DNA from: Selaginella moellendorffii
Taxonomy: Eukaryota; Streptophyta; Lycopodiopsida; Selaginellales; Selaginellaceae
Direction of reading: 5' to 3'
Assembly (NCBI RefSeq): GCF_000143415.4
Contig: NW_003314265.1
Location: 1,109,864-1,173,863, forward strand
Length of the DNA: 64,000 nt
Each line of letters begins with the position of its first letter. Positions within the stretch are counted from its first letter, which is position 1. A program made the translations under genes and the position numbers. Below are positions 29,441 through 41,241 of the stretch, in pieces. A model generated the notes under the pieces. That model did no database searches, had not been told where the DNA came from, and was given only the letters and a program-made list of their open reading frames with translations.

Positions 29441-30587
29441 CTTTAAAAAAAAAGTGAAAACTATGTGTATTACAATCTAGAAAACAACCAAAGGCATTGC
29501 ATGACTATATTAGCCCTTTGGTATTGGATGCTGCTACAAAGATGCATTGGAGCTAGGTGAGCTCGTGGAGGTTGAATTAATGTTCATCTTTCAATGGTTG
29601 ATATCAAAATTATTAAGATGCAATGAGTTTAGTGTGGAAATTTAACATGTTTTTGATAGACTAGATTTAGAGTATTTAAAGAAAAAAAAAGTTAATAAAG
29701 ATATTTATGATAATAAATTTTTTGGCAAATGTTTATGTCATTAAATTTCTAAAGAGAGGTTTACCACATTTTAGTAATACTTAATAAATAATACAAAGTA
29801 AAACATATTAATTATATTGATAATATTTTATGTGTAGAAATACCTAATCCCAATGAAGATTCAAAGTTATACAAGTTGGTGGAAAAACATATGATACATA
29901 GCCCTGTGGATCTGGATTTTCAAATAATCCTTGTTATAGAAATAGTGAATGTAAATCTAACTATCTTTAAGATTTTTCATGAGAAACTAAAAGTATTAGT
30001 GATCAATTTCCACAATATAAATGACAATAGCATAGGTATTATATACATATTGGGACCAAGAAAATAGATAATCATTCAACATAACAAATTATCAAATAAT
30101 CAAACAACATAATGCATGCATTTATTATTTAAAAAAAAACTTTTAATGATATGCCCCACCATACAAAAGCTACAACTGAATTTATGGCAAGTCATTTAAA
30201 GCATTTTGACATGCACTATAAGGAGAAGTTGGCATTTCTATTGAAGCTCATTAATATCAAGCAAAAGAGAAACCATAATGAAGAAGAAAGAAGAGTAGTT
30301 CTATATATAAGGATTTTTTATGGATTGAAATTCATAAATTATAGTCATTAAAATGTCTTATTGCTTCAGCAAAGTGATAATAATTTATAGTGGCTACATT
30401 ACTAAGTATCATATAATAAAATATACCTATAATGGTAACATATTTTGTATTAAGAATATTCGCTGGAAATACGGCATAACAGAATCTGTCATTTAGGGCT
30501 CATCATTTCTGAGGTTGGGGTCGCACTGCGGAGCTCTGGCCGGGAAGGCCCGAAGCCGCTGCACTCGCATCGCCTCAAGGTACGTTG
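29440..30587. other. AT-rich spacer between inverted repeats
   Basis: About 1.1 kb of AT-rich DNA with no supported gene, lying between copy A and copy B of the inverted repeat. Confidence 0.5.
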
Positions 30588-31630
30588 GTTAAAGCTAGAC
30601 ACTCGATAGCCGAGACAACGATGACAACACTCGTCTTAAGATTCGAGAGAGAACAGTATGTGCTCTAGGGAATAAACGAGTGGAGTGAAAATTGCGTGCC
30701 AAGACAAGGATGTAACAACGCTCGCTTTGACAAGGGTCTTAAGATTCAGTGAGATTTAGAACTAAACGAGATTTTCGCACTGCTCAATGTATAACAACAC
30801 TGTCAGGCCCGAGGCCACTGCACTGCTCGCTCACACATCTCTTCACCCTCGCAAGTTCAAAATTGGGGAACCAATATAACGATGAAACAACGCTCGGTTT
30901 TCAGACCTTGAGATAGTTTGATTTAAACAGTCTTAAAAAGAGATTTTCGCACAGTGCTCAACGTAAACAAGAATTATACGAGTTGCGATCACTGAACAGT
31001 CGCAATGGTCACTGGACAACGCAAAACAAATCAGACTACAAGTTACTTTCAACGATGATAAGAAGGATGCACGCGTCATGAAAAAAACGGTCCAAGACAC
31101 TGAAACTCGATAGGAAGACGAGAATGAGTACAGGACAGAAATGTTTGTCGACCAACGATCCAAGACTAAAACTCTGAAGCCAGGTAGGAAGCACGGTGAT
31201 CACTGGACAACGCTGTGATCACATGAAAGCAACGATCCAAGACACAAAGTCGACAGGAAGGAGAGAACGGGAAGCTCCTTCTTACCAGGTTAGAATTCTC
31301 TTCGGTTTTCCCTAACTCGTTTTCCTTGTGTCTCAACCCCATCAACGGACAATGTTTGTGCTGTTCGCGAGAACGAGGACGAGAAACTCTTACCAGGTTT
31401 TCGTTTTCTTTAGTTGTCTCTTAACTCTTTTTGTTTTGTTTTGTGTTTTGTGTTTTTTTTTTTTTTTTTTCTGGTGGGACGAAAACCGAGGTTTGCATCA
31501 CGAAGAAATGCAGTGAATGCCCTGAGTGTTGTGGCGACCAAGATGGATTTCGTGAGGATAGAAGAAACAGCTCTGTAACGATTTTAAACAATATCATTTG
31601 AGACTTTTCCACACACTGGTTTATCGCAAA
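30588..31630 (-). repeat. Repeat block, copy B (inverted)
   Basis: Reverse-complement match to 28106-29060 over about 1 kb with small indels, including the CGAGAACGAGGACGAGAAACTC and GACCAAGATGGATTTCG landmarks split over both copies. It ends at about 31630, where a truncated direct copy begins. Confidence 0.7.
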
Positions 31631-31639
31631 GATCTAAGA

Positions 31640-32110
31640 GTTGAAATCTGGACCGTTGTTTTCATGACCTTCTTATCGTCGTTGAACAGTACCTTGTAGT
31701 CTAGAAAGTTGAACTACACTTGATGTTTTTTGCGTTGACCATTGCGACAGTGATCACGAAAATCTCTTTTTAAGAATCAAACTGATTTCAATCGAGCGTT
31801 GTTTCATCGTTATATTGGGTGTCCCAATTTTGAACTTGCGAGGGTGTAGAAATGCATGAGCTAGCAGTGCAGCGGCCTTGGGCCTGACAGCGTTGTTTGA
31901 GTTGTGATGTGATCACAACTCGTGTCCTGTTTCTACGTTGAGCAGTGCGAAAGTCTCGTTTGGTTCTAAATCACACTGAATCTCAAGACCCTTGTCAAAG
32001 TGTCTTGGCTCGCAATTTTCACTCCACTCGTTTATTCTCTAGAGCACAAACCGTTCTCTCTTGAATCTTAAGACGAGCGTCTTGGCTATCGAGTGTCACC
32101 TTTGGCCTTC
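31640..32110 (+). repeat. Repeat block, copy C (direct, truncated)
   Basis: Resembles 28617-29060 in the same orientation (GACCGTTGTTTTCATGAC, TAGTCTAGAAAGTTGAAC, GAGCACAAACCGTTCTCTC) with deletions. Copies B and C therefore lie back to back. Confidence 0.65.
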
Positions 32111-32706
32111 GGTCAATGGGCAGCATAACCTAAATGACAGCTTCACAATGAGGATCGCACTTCGTGTCGCGTCATTGACTACAACCCAAAGATCGAGTGT
32201 TCATACTCGCTCCTGGGTTGCTGAGCATTAAGGCCCTGGAACTGGAGGCATCCAACAAGAGGAATTGGATGTTAGTGATCCCTGGCCACGCAATCTAAAA
32301 GCTTTCGCTCGCACAACAACTTTTTGCCTGCTTTACTGGCTGGCATTGAGACGAATCGCGGGCGCATTCATCCCTCGGGATGTTCTGTCGCAATCTCGGC
32401 TGCCTAAAGAGCGCACAAACACTCACTTAATGGAGATTACTATCATAATACGGGGAAAGGGTTGGTGCGCAAAGCTTAATAGATTTGGTAGCCCTGTCCT
32501 ATCCAATTCAGAGGCATTCAAGACGTAACGGATGCAAATTGCTGATTGACTATTTACGAGAAGGAGAGAAGGGAGAGAATAAATCGCTCGCTCGTCTAGC
32601 GACCAGCAGCACCCAGGCTCCAGCGAGCAAAGCGATCTAAATAGAGCTAGGAAACTCGAGTTGATTGATGATAACAGCGCTACGCAAGAATCCGTAGTCC
32701 AGAGCC

Positions 32707-32714
32707 CTATAAAC
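32707..32714 (+). promoter_or_regulatory. Probable TATA box of the GDSL lipase gene
   Basis: CTATAAAC lies 74 bases upstream of the ATG at 32788, leaving room for a transcription start ~30 bases downstream and a ~45-nt leader. Confidence 0.45.
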
Positions 32715-32787
32715 AATCTGTCTTGCGCGTATATGGCAGGAGAGGGAGGGAAAGGAACTTGAAAAGAAGTTTGTCTCGAATTTGATC

Positions 32788-34224
32788 ATGCAAGACCACT
32801 CTGTCTTGGCGATCGCTCTTCTCCTCAATTTCTTGTGTCAAGCTCGAGCCCAGCTCGCGCCCGCGATCTACGTCTTTGGCGATTCCACTGTGGATGCCGG
32901 CAATAACAATTTTCTCCCCACTGTTGTGAGGGCCAATTTCCCACCTTATGGTCGAGACTTTGATAGCAGTGTCGCCACCGGGAGATTTTGCAATGGAAGA
33001 ACTTCCACGGATTATCTAGGCAAGTTGGTATTCTTTGCTCTTCTCGTTTTGTTCTTTGGCTCCGGATCTTTGGATCATGGAATTCCAACTATTCTTTTCC
33101 TTTGTCTAAGCTTTTATGATTGAATGTGGGATTTTCTATCACGCAGCAAACCTTGTAGGACTGCCATACGCTCCGGCTTACTTGGATCCCCAAGCGCAGG
33201 GCAGCAGCATTGTCAGGGGCGTCAACTTCGCCACTTCTGGATCCGGATTCTACGAGAAAACCGCCGTTCCCTTCGTAAGTCCCATGAACTTCTTTACTTC
33301 TTTGATCCCCCATGGTTCTTCTCATGCCTCCTTTCCCAAAATCTCTGTGAAGTCACTCGCGGAAACATTGTGTCAATCGTTTAACGCAGAATGTGCCTGG
33401 CCTCAGTGGCCAAATCGAGTGGTTCAGCAAATACAAGTCGAAGCTCATCGGCATGGTTGGGCAAGCCAATGCGAGCGACATCGTCTCCAAGGCGCTCGTC
33501 GCGATCAGCACCGGAAGCAACGACTACATCAACAATTACTACTTGAATCCCCTCACGCAAAAGATGTTCGACCCGGATACGTACCGCGCCATGCTCATTG
33601 AGTCCTTTGCAAACTTCGTCAAGGTAACGAGCAAACTCCACCTCTCTGGATTGTTTGGAACACACTCTCATCCAAAGCTCTGTTTTGGGTGATTCTCTTT
33701 AGGATTTGTATGGGCTGGGAGCTCGACGAATTGCCGTGGTCAGCCTAGCTCCGCTGGGCTGCGTTCCCTCGCAAGTGACCCTCTTTAACCACGGGGAGCT
33801 ACAGTGCGTGGAAGATCACAACCAAGACGCCGTGCTCTTCAATGCGGCCCTCCAGTCCACCGTGAACTCGATCAAGGACGGCTTCCCGGGTCTCAGGCTC
33901 GCATACGTCGACATCTACACGCTCTTCACGAACGTTCTCGCCAATCCAGGGAAATACGGTACGTGGAGAAACAAACTCCCCGATCGAGACCACGCGTTGA
34001 CAACGTTGGTTTGTTTTGTTCTTTGTGTAGGATTCCAGCAGACGCTGACGGGCTGCTGCGGAACAGGAAGGTTGGAAGTCTCAATTTTGTGTAACATGCA
34101 TTCGCCGGGGACGTGCACTGATGCGTCCAAGTACGTTTTCTGGGACAGTTTCCACCCTACGGATGCAATGAACAAGCTGATTGCGAACGCAGCGCTCTCG
34201 CAAGGGGCTCCACAGCTTCTCTAG
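32788..34224 (+). CDS. GDSL-type lipase/esterase, secreted
   Basis: Five exons: 32788-33019, 33147-33274, 33390-33623, 33703-33958 and 34031-34224, giving 347 residues in consistent phase. An N-terminal hydrophobic signal ([10 protein letters not shown]) precedes block [14 protein letters not shown] (nucleophile Ser). Block III is [11 protein letters not shown], and block V is W-D-S-F-H-P-T-D (catalytic Asp and His). Length is typical of plant SGNH hydrolases, extracellular enzymes acting on esters such as cutin or lipid. The first intron uses a GC donor (GGCAAGT) rather than GT; only this choice keeps [11 protein letters not shown] in frame. The start is the first ATG after the TATA box. Confidence 0.9.
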
Positions 34225-34330
34225 GTGGAAAAAGTAAGATTCAGTCCTAGTCAAGACGTAGTCATCGGGTCAATAAAAGGTCAATAAAGACAAAATGTTG
34301 ACTAACCCTAAAAAGAGAGGAAAACACATT

Positions 34331-34403
34331 TGGTCCCAGCGAGTTTCGAACTCGCGACCTTTTGCGTGTAAAGCAAACGTGATGACCACTACACTATAGG
34401 ACC
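34331..34403 (-). tRNA. tRNA-Val (anticodon TAC)
   Basis: Reading the minus strand, 73 bases fold as a cloverleaf: acceptor GGTCCTA with TGGGACC and discriminator A, A-box-like TAGTGTAGTGG, anticodon loop TTTACAC closed by TTTGC/GCAAA, and T-arm with GTTCGAA. The anticodon TAC reads valine. No intron and no encoded CCA, as expected for a nuclear tRNA gene. Confidence 0.9.
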
Positions 34404-34490
34404 TTGTTATTAAATACTGGCCGGTCTAGAGGTATTAGTGCGCCAGTTTATGTTAAGAAATAGCTTCCCGGGGATGGGGATTTAGGGTTT

Positions 34491-35501
34491 ATGGCGCTGC
34501 TCCGACGCTACGGGCAGCTCACGGCGGTTCTCCACCAGGTATGGAAGCCGGTCTGAGATGCATTGCGGTGAATGTGGCTTGAGACTCTAGGGCTCGTGGC
34601 GCCAATGCGCCGGGAGGAGCTTCCACTGTGATCGGGTGCTGCGAGACGATGAGGCGCCAGACGCTGGGCCTGGCGATGGCGGTGAGGAGCAAGGCAAGAA
34701 GCGGGAGTATTTCACGACGGTTTCCAGGAGATACAAAGCTAGAATGGCCGTGGAGAGGCTGTTCAAGAGAGCTGCTGCCAAGGAGGCTGAAAATGCTGCT
34801 TCTGGTGACCAGGAAGCTAAGCCCGATGTTACCACGATTTCGATAGATCCAGCTCCGCATGTCAAGACCAAGAAGCTCGGTAAAACTGCGGCTTTTATCA
34901 TGGAGGTATGTTTCTCTTGTTTTTTACTTTCCTCGCGAGTCTTTGCGAGTTTTGTGTTGTTTCCTTTGCAGATTCTAAACAAGGAAGCTGTTGCTCAAGC
35001 TAAACAAGAGAGAGAGATCCCCGCGCTCAAGCCGGGCTACGTTATCCGCGTTAAAGTGGTACGTACTCTACTCTATGTAAATCTCTTGATTCTCAACATT
35101 TATGATTCTAGGAAGAGCCGCAGAACAAGCGAAGAATCCAAGAGTACAAAGGAATTATTATTGCCATGCGAAACAATGGCATACACACCACTTTCAGGCT
35201 CAGACGGCAAATCGGAAACACTTTCGTGGAGAATGTTTTGCCACTGTAAGTTTTTAACTTTTGCCGATGTCCTCTCTTGACATTCCTCTCTCTTTCGCTG
35301 CGCAGCTATTCCCCACTTATAAAAGAGTTTGAGATTCTGGACATAAAGAAGGTGAGAAGAGCTAAGCTCTACTACCTCCGACGCGGGGAGCACAAGCTCA
35401 AGTCGCTGAGCATGAAGAAGAGGAAGCTCCTCACCGCGGCCGCCACAGGGAAAACAATCACTCCAGAGTTCAAGCTCCCTCCCCCGCCAGCCTCGGATTG
35501 A
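34491..35501 (+). CDS. Ribosomal protein bL19, organellar (probably mitochondrial)
   Basis: Five exons: 34491-34538, 34591-34905, 34972-35058, 35112-35245 and 35306-35501, giving 259 residues. The bL19 core runs from I-P-A-L-K-P-G-Y-V-I-R-V-K-V through Q-E-Y-K-G-I-I-I-A-M-R-N-N-G and F-V-E-N-V-L-P-L-Y-S-P to K-V-R-R-A-K-L-Y-Y-L-R, near the C-terminus. The ~110-residue Arg/Ala-rich extension before it is consistent with an organelle transit region, and a mitochondrial destination is inferred from M-A-L-L-R-R-Y-G. bL19 sits at the subunit interface of bacterial-type ribosomes. Introns are 47-67 nt. Confidence 0.88.
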
Positions 35502-36606
35502 ATTGCAGCAGCACAGCAGCTCATCCATTTATTTTTGTCTGGTGAGTGACTTTGATCTCTTCCCTTTTTCTCTCCTGCAACAGCAAGGACTGAGAAAGCT
35601 TCCATTTTTCTTTTTGTTTTCCTCCTGCAGAGAGTTTTGGTGTGGGTGTTGCGAGCTTCTCTCTTCCTCACTCATTCACTCGCTCTCTCTTCTCTCATGG
35701 GCGGATGGATCAGATCACTGAAAGCGATATCCTGCGGAGAAAAGGTGCGTCATACTTATTCCGTCGTTATAGCCAGGACCTTTTTGTCAAATCAAATGGA
35801 AGTGTCCCTCTCGAGGGGCAAATCCATGTGCTTCCAATTCAATGCAAGAGGTTGAGCAACACACATCTCTCGCTCCAATAATCAGCACATGAGCAGAGCT
35901 AACAAGTTTAGCAAGAGTGCCAACTAAATCATCGAGGGATCTTAAAAGCTCTGGGGTCAATTTGTCACCAACATTGAGACCCCACACCAAGGTCTCGAGG
36001 CATATGCGGTCGTTTTGTGGAGTATATGCCTGTGCGTGCTACTTAAAAGCATGCGATAGAAATCAAAAGATTCCTCTGTAGTTTTTGTAATGGTCCCCAT
36101 CGCATGAGTTTCCGTTGCATGTTGGTGTGCGTGCTTCTTTTTTTTTGTTCTTCTCTTGAGTTCTGCTTTCCACGCTGTGACGCTTCCTCGTGAGCGTTTA
36201 AATACTGTTTTGAACGGTTTACAAAGGGGTTGAAGACGGCCTTGGAGCCCACAAAAACAAGGGCCACAAACAAACAAGCGCCCCAAAGCGCTTTCTTTTC
36301 TCGCCATTTTACATTTGCCCACCTAATGGCATTTTGCTTGCTGCTGATTCACAGGCATGCCCACTTGATTTCGATCGATGTCTCTCTGGTTGTCGAGTGA
36401 TCGGCGGCGGTCTGGAGCATGTGGTAGCTATAACATGCAAAGACGTTTAAAATCTAGAAAACTAAAAACCCCCACAATTGAACAAACACCAACAAGAGGA
36501 AAGTGTAGAAGAAAGGGAAACAGCTGCAAACAAATGCCATGGACACTTGGCAGCAAAAGTTGGCTGGCGTGATACTGAACTCCTCAGGCGCATCCCCCAC
36601 ACAGAC

Positions 36607-36639
<33 letters not shown>

Positions 36640-38470
36640 TACATATTCTCTATACATACCAGAAGGTGGCACTTCAAAGGAAAAGTCCAGACACAGCAGC
36701 CAGACAGGCAGACAGCAGGGCCAGCCAGCCAGCACCAAAGGAGCCAGTCAAAATGGATGAACTCTAAGCAGCATGGTAGCAAGCAGCAGCAGAAGCAGCA
36801 GAAGCCCAAAAAGCAGAAAAGAAGGAAAAGGATGGATAAAATACACTTGAAGAAGAAGAGTCCACACTCAAAACACACACAAGCAGACACCAGAGTTTGG
36901 TTGGAGGTGACTCTAGCCTAGGTAAAAGATGGTGAAAAAAAGAAGGGTTTGGCAGTGAGAGGGGAAAAAATCAGATTTGGAGCAGCAAGAGCAGCAGCAG
37001 CAGCAGATGCAGGAGCAGGAGCAGTTGCAGCTGTGTTGCAGGTGCAGGGGCAGCTGCAGCAGCAGGGGAACAACAGATGATTGATGGAGCAAACCTCTTA
37101 CATGACATGCACTGGGTAAGATAGCATATTCATACGCACCAGCTCGGAGTATATGCGCGCGTAGCGGTACGTATGCGGCAAAAGTGTGGTCCGTCACGTA
37201 CTTAACAGCTGATCAGAGAGGAAAAAAGTCCATCTTGTCTGTTTAGCTAGTCTGATCTCTCTCTAGCTTAAGCTTAACTAATCTTTGTTGGCAGCACTGC
37301 CGCTGCTGCTCCAGTTCGTCACAGTTTGCCGCCGGTCGCTGGCACTGATGCTGAGAGCACCACTGCTGCGTTCTAGCTCTGCCCTATTCTGTTCTAAAGC
37401 TCAATCGTAGCACTACCACTGTGGCATCTCAGTACGCCCACAGTGAGGAGGTGTGTTGTGTCTGTTCGTTTTTGGATAAACTAAAACAATCCAGGGAGAG
37501 ACAAGCGGGGACAAGCGAAGAGAGGATTATGATGCTGCTGCTTGCTGGGCGATCTGATCTGGGACGAGAGAGATCTTATCTTACACAGGCCAATTTACGC
37601 AGAAGCTAGTGTTTTTTCGTATGAAAATCGAATATCAATGCTAAAATGGCTGGCGTCCTTCTTTTCTGGGGGGAGCTTTGTGCTGAAAGAGACTGTGAGA
37701 AGGCCTTGTGCTTGGCTATACTTACCAGGACTCTAAAAGTGGTTGGACTAGGTAGAAAAAAAGGAATTTCTTTTTTTTCTTCTGTATTTTTTAATGTACC
37801 ACATAAAGGAGGAGAAAAATGCAGTGAACCTGCTTTTGCTATGGTTATGGTGGATCCATTTCCAGACGAAGACGACGAAGCGAGCATTGAATGGAAGCGA
37901 GTGTGGTGAAGGAAGAAGTAGCTAGCTAGGACCAAAATTGATAGATCGCTGTGGGGAAGGAGAGGGTCTCGCGAGCGAAGAAGTTAAGACCTTTTCCGCG
38001 AGCTCGTTTCGTTCTCTCGGAGGTTGGAAGAGGTCTCTCGGTGGCGCTGGGAGGAAGAAGAGACGCAGCAGTAGCAGCAGCAGCAGCAGCGGCGGCGGCA
38101 GTGGACGGAGTCGAAGATTTGTAGCAGCGGTCGAGTGTTGTCAGCCCGATGATCGGGATCCTGTGCTCGTTGTTTCTTTGCTCGCGACGTTTTACTCCAC
38201 CGGTGGGTGTCGATTCACTTCATTCTTTGGCTTTCCCCTCTCTCTCTCTCCCTCTTTTTCTTCGCTTTTTGTGATCTCGGGAGGAAACAAAAAGGAGAGA
38301 GCGAGCTAAAGGACGGATTAGAGGGGATAGATCCAAGGAAAAGCTCTTCTCTTCCCCGTAAGTTAGCTTGTTCCTTTCTTTCTCGTTTTTGGCTGGTAAG
38401 ATTTCGCTGTTGGGTGAGGACCGATTGCTCTGGGCAGCAGCCAGACAGGGGAATTACGAGCTCGCGGACA
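35502..38470. other. Promoter and 5' leader region of the ARF-like gene
   Basis: No supported protein gene. Contains a (GA)n run at 36612-36639 and CAG/GCA-rich stretches (36970-37070). The last ~900 bases are GC-rich with CAGCAGCAG tracts, typical of a long transcribed leader. I found no B3 DNA-binding-domain exon here. Confidence 0.5.
36612..36639. repeat. (GA)14 microsatellite
   Basis: Uninterrupted GA dinucleotides. GA tracts upstream of plant genes often lie in promoters or leaders. Confidence 0.9.
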
Positions 38471-38756
38471 ATGGGTTGCAGCTGGATTGATTGCTACGAT
38501 GCTGCTGCTCCGACCCACAAGCCGGATTTAATGCTGGGCGAGTGAAAAGAGAAGAGGAAAGAACAAAGAGGAAAGGAAAGATCTAGGCATAGCCTAGTCC
38601 ACTGTGGAGCGTGTTTGCTCCACAGGATTGATCCAGGGCTGGGATGGAGGAGCGAGTCCATCACATCCACCGCTCGTAATGTGCCAGGGAACAAAAGAGG
38701 GGAGGAGGAGGAAGAAAATGCCGCTAGGCTCTCGTCCTCTTGTTCTTGGGGGATGA
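38471..38756 (+). promoter_or_regulatory. Cluster of upstream ORFs before the ARF-like start
   Basis: Three uORFs precede the ATG at 38827: 38471-38545 (24 codons, M-G-C-S-W-I-D-C-Y), 38644-38679 (11 codons) and 38679-38756 (25 codons). The last two overlap at TAATG, so termination and restart are adjacent. ARF mRNAs in flowering plants are known to be controlled by uORFs; that these are translated is inference. Confidence 0.45.
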
Positions 38757-38826
38757 TCGTAAGCTCTAGAGACAGCGCTCTGGGAAGCTAGCTCGATCAC
38801 TCTCGGAGGATATAGCATCGATCGAT

Positions 38827-41074
38827 ATGGCTTACGCGGGCAGTAAGCGTAGCAAGGATGACTACTCCCCGGCCGACGAGCAGCAGCAGCTCCTCGACAA
38901 GCCGTCCAAAATGGCCAGGGCTTCGTGGGATCACGCGATGGACAGCGGCGTTCTTAGCAACGGGGCAGTCGTCACCACGTCCAGCGGCGCCACCACTGCC
39001 TCCGCCACTCCCTCCGCCGCCTACGCCGCCAACCTGGAGCACTGGATGAGGATTCAGGGCGGCGCGTCGAGCGGCAATCTGGTAGTCGCGAACTCCAGCG
39101 GTCCGACCAACACTGGCTTTGGCTCTGCTGGTGGTGGAGCTAGCGGCGGGGGCGGGGCTGGCGGCGCTGGCGGCGCTGGTAATCAACTCAACTTCCAGCA
39201 GAGAGTGATGGCTGCCGCGGCATTACAGGAGATTCGCAGCATTCACAGCGTTGGCAATGGTGGCGGTGGTGGCGGAGTAGTGTCCAATTCGGCAGCGCTG
39301 GGCGGAGGTAGCGGCGGTGCCGGTGCCGGTGGCGGTTTCAAGTATCCCGCTTCTCATGTTCTTGACGCTTCGTCCTCCACGACGAACAACAACAACAACA
39401 ACAATAGCGGCACCACTAGCAACTTGGATCAACACCATCACCAGCACCACCTTGGACACCATCACCACCACCACCACCTCCCGCTACCGCCGCTTCCTCA
39501 GTCTCCAATGCGTCCCACCATGCGGGAGCTCGACATGTATAGCCCGATGCTCCAAAATCTCCCGGTGGTTCCTCTCGTCCATCAGCAACAGCAGCCATCG
39601 TCCTCCAAAGTTATGCAGATCAACAGTAACGCTAACAGTGGTGGCGGCGATTTGATCAACTCTCACATCCTCCAGCAGCAGCAGCAGCAGCCTCCAGCCA
39701 TGAATCACTCCGGTATTTTGCAGCAAGCGCCTGTTCTTCCGCAAGCTCCTCCGGTGATCCACCACCAACAAAACCAGATGATCCACCAGCAGCAGCAGCA
39801 GTCAGTTCTTCCCCCGGCTCCGGGATTGCTGGGACGAGATCCGTGCTCGTGGTTCTCGACGATCAACAAGGACGCCACCAACAACATGGTTCCGCCGCTG
39901 CCACCTTTGATACCCTCGGACGTGATGTCGTCCTTCTCCGCCATCCCGCCGCTACCGCCCAGCTTGAGCTCGTTTGGTAACACGGATTTCCTCGACCACC
40001 ATCAGCTCCAAGTCCTTCCGAGCATCCCACTCCAGCAGCAGCAAAGCTCGTCGTCGTATCGAGGGGACTTGATCACTCCATCGCCGGAGATGATCTTCAA
40101 CGCCAACGGCAGCTGTAACAACGCAGCCAGCGGCTTGACAAGCAACGGCAATGGATTCTCGCCCATGGTTTCGTCCTCCCAGATTGGTGGCAACTTGCAA
40201 CAGCAGCAGCAGCTGCAAAGAAACTCTGGAAACGGGAACAAGATGATGCAATCAAACACGGGAAACGCGGCGTCGTCGAGGCAGATCCACAACCATCTCG
40301 CAAACGGCGGGAGCTCCTACTGCTCCTCGGAGATGGCCGCGAGCTCCGTGACGAGCGTCCACAACCACGCGGCGGCGGCGTCCTCGTCCAACACCACCAT
40401 GCAAAACGGAAGCCCCGAGGACAACACCACCACTCTGGCCCAGAGGAGCAATCACCACCATCACCAACATAACATCAACGCTTCTAACAAGCAGCCACCA
40501 ACGAGAACGTATACGAAGGTAAGTGTGATCGAGAATTCACTGTTCTTGAGTGATCGATGGATTGGGTCGCGATGATCTTTCAGGTATACAAGCTCGGATC
40601 TATTGGGAGAGCTGTGGATGTGACGAGATTCAGCAACTACACGGAGCTGCGGTGGGAGCTGGCTCGGATGTTTAACTTGGACGGTCAGCTGGATCAGAAG
40701 TCAGGGTGGCAGCTCGTGTTCATCGATCACGAAGGGGACATCTTGCTGGTCGGAGACGATCCATGGGAGTAAGTTTCCAAGAACTTGTTTGGTTTCTTTC
40801 CTTGCTTCCCGAGTTCTTGATCAGTTGGCTCTTTTCTTCGTGGATTTGACTCGTTTGATTCTGTGGTTCTAGGGAATTCGTGAGCTCTGTTCGAGGCATC
40901 CGGATCCTGTCGCCGTCGGAGGTGGCGTTCTACACCAACAATGAGACGGACAGGCCTGCGGGAGCCAATAACAACAACAACAATAGCAATGGCAACAACA
41001 ACAATAACAACAATAGCAACACCACCAACAACAACAACAGTAACACGAATCTAGCCTCCGCAGGAGGGATTTGA
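38827..41074 (+). CDS. ARF-like protein lacking the B3 domain (non-canonical ARF), PB1 C-terminus
   Basis: Exons 38827-40518, 40584-40768 and 40873-41074 give 692 residues. The long first exon is low-complexity: Gly-, Gln-, His- and Ser-rich with Q and H runs, and D-P-C-S-W-F-S-T-I near residue 338, as in ARF middle regions of the activating class. From [14 protein letters not shown] the C-terminus is a PB1 (Aux/IAA-ARF domain III/IV) with the invariant Lys and the acidic [14 protein letters not shown]. It ends in an Asn-run tail. No B3 or Phox/Bem-preceding dimerisation domain is encoded and none is visible within 3 kb upstream. Such DNA-binding-less ARFs would act through PB1 contacts with ARFs or Aux/IAA repressors in auxin signalling. 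Confidence 0.8.
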
Positions 41075-41241
41075 TCACCAGGCCAAAAAAAAAAACGGAA
41101 AAAATCGAAGAAGAAACGAAGAAAATCGAGCGCTAGCTATCACAGGTTTTTTCACTCTGTGCCTTGTGTTTTTTTAGTGTATCCTCAAAGAGATTTCGCG
41201 CCTAAATTCAAAATTCGCGTGAAAACCCTAAGGGCTTGGAG

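Noticed and set aside
39223-40470. Minus-strand frames across the ARF-like first exon
   Set aside because: Antisense of CAG, CAC and GGC codon runs; the plus-strand PB1 domain and splice sites decide the orientation.
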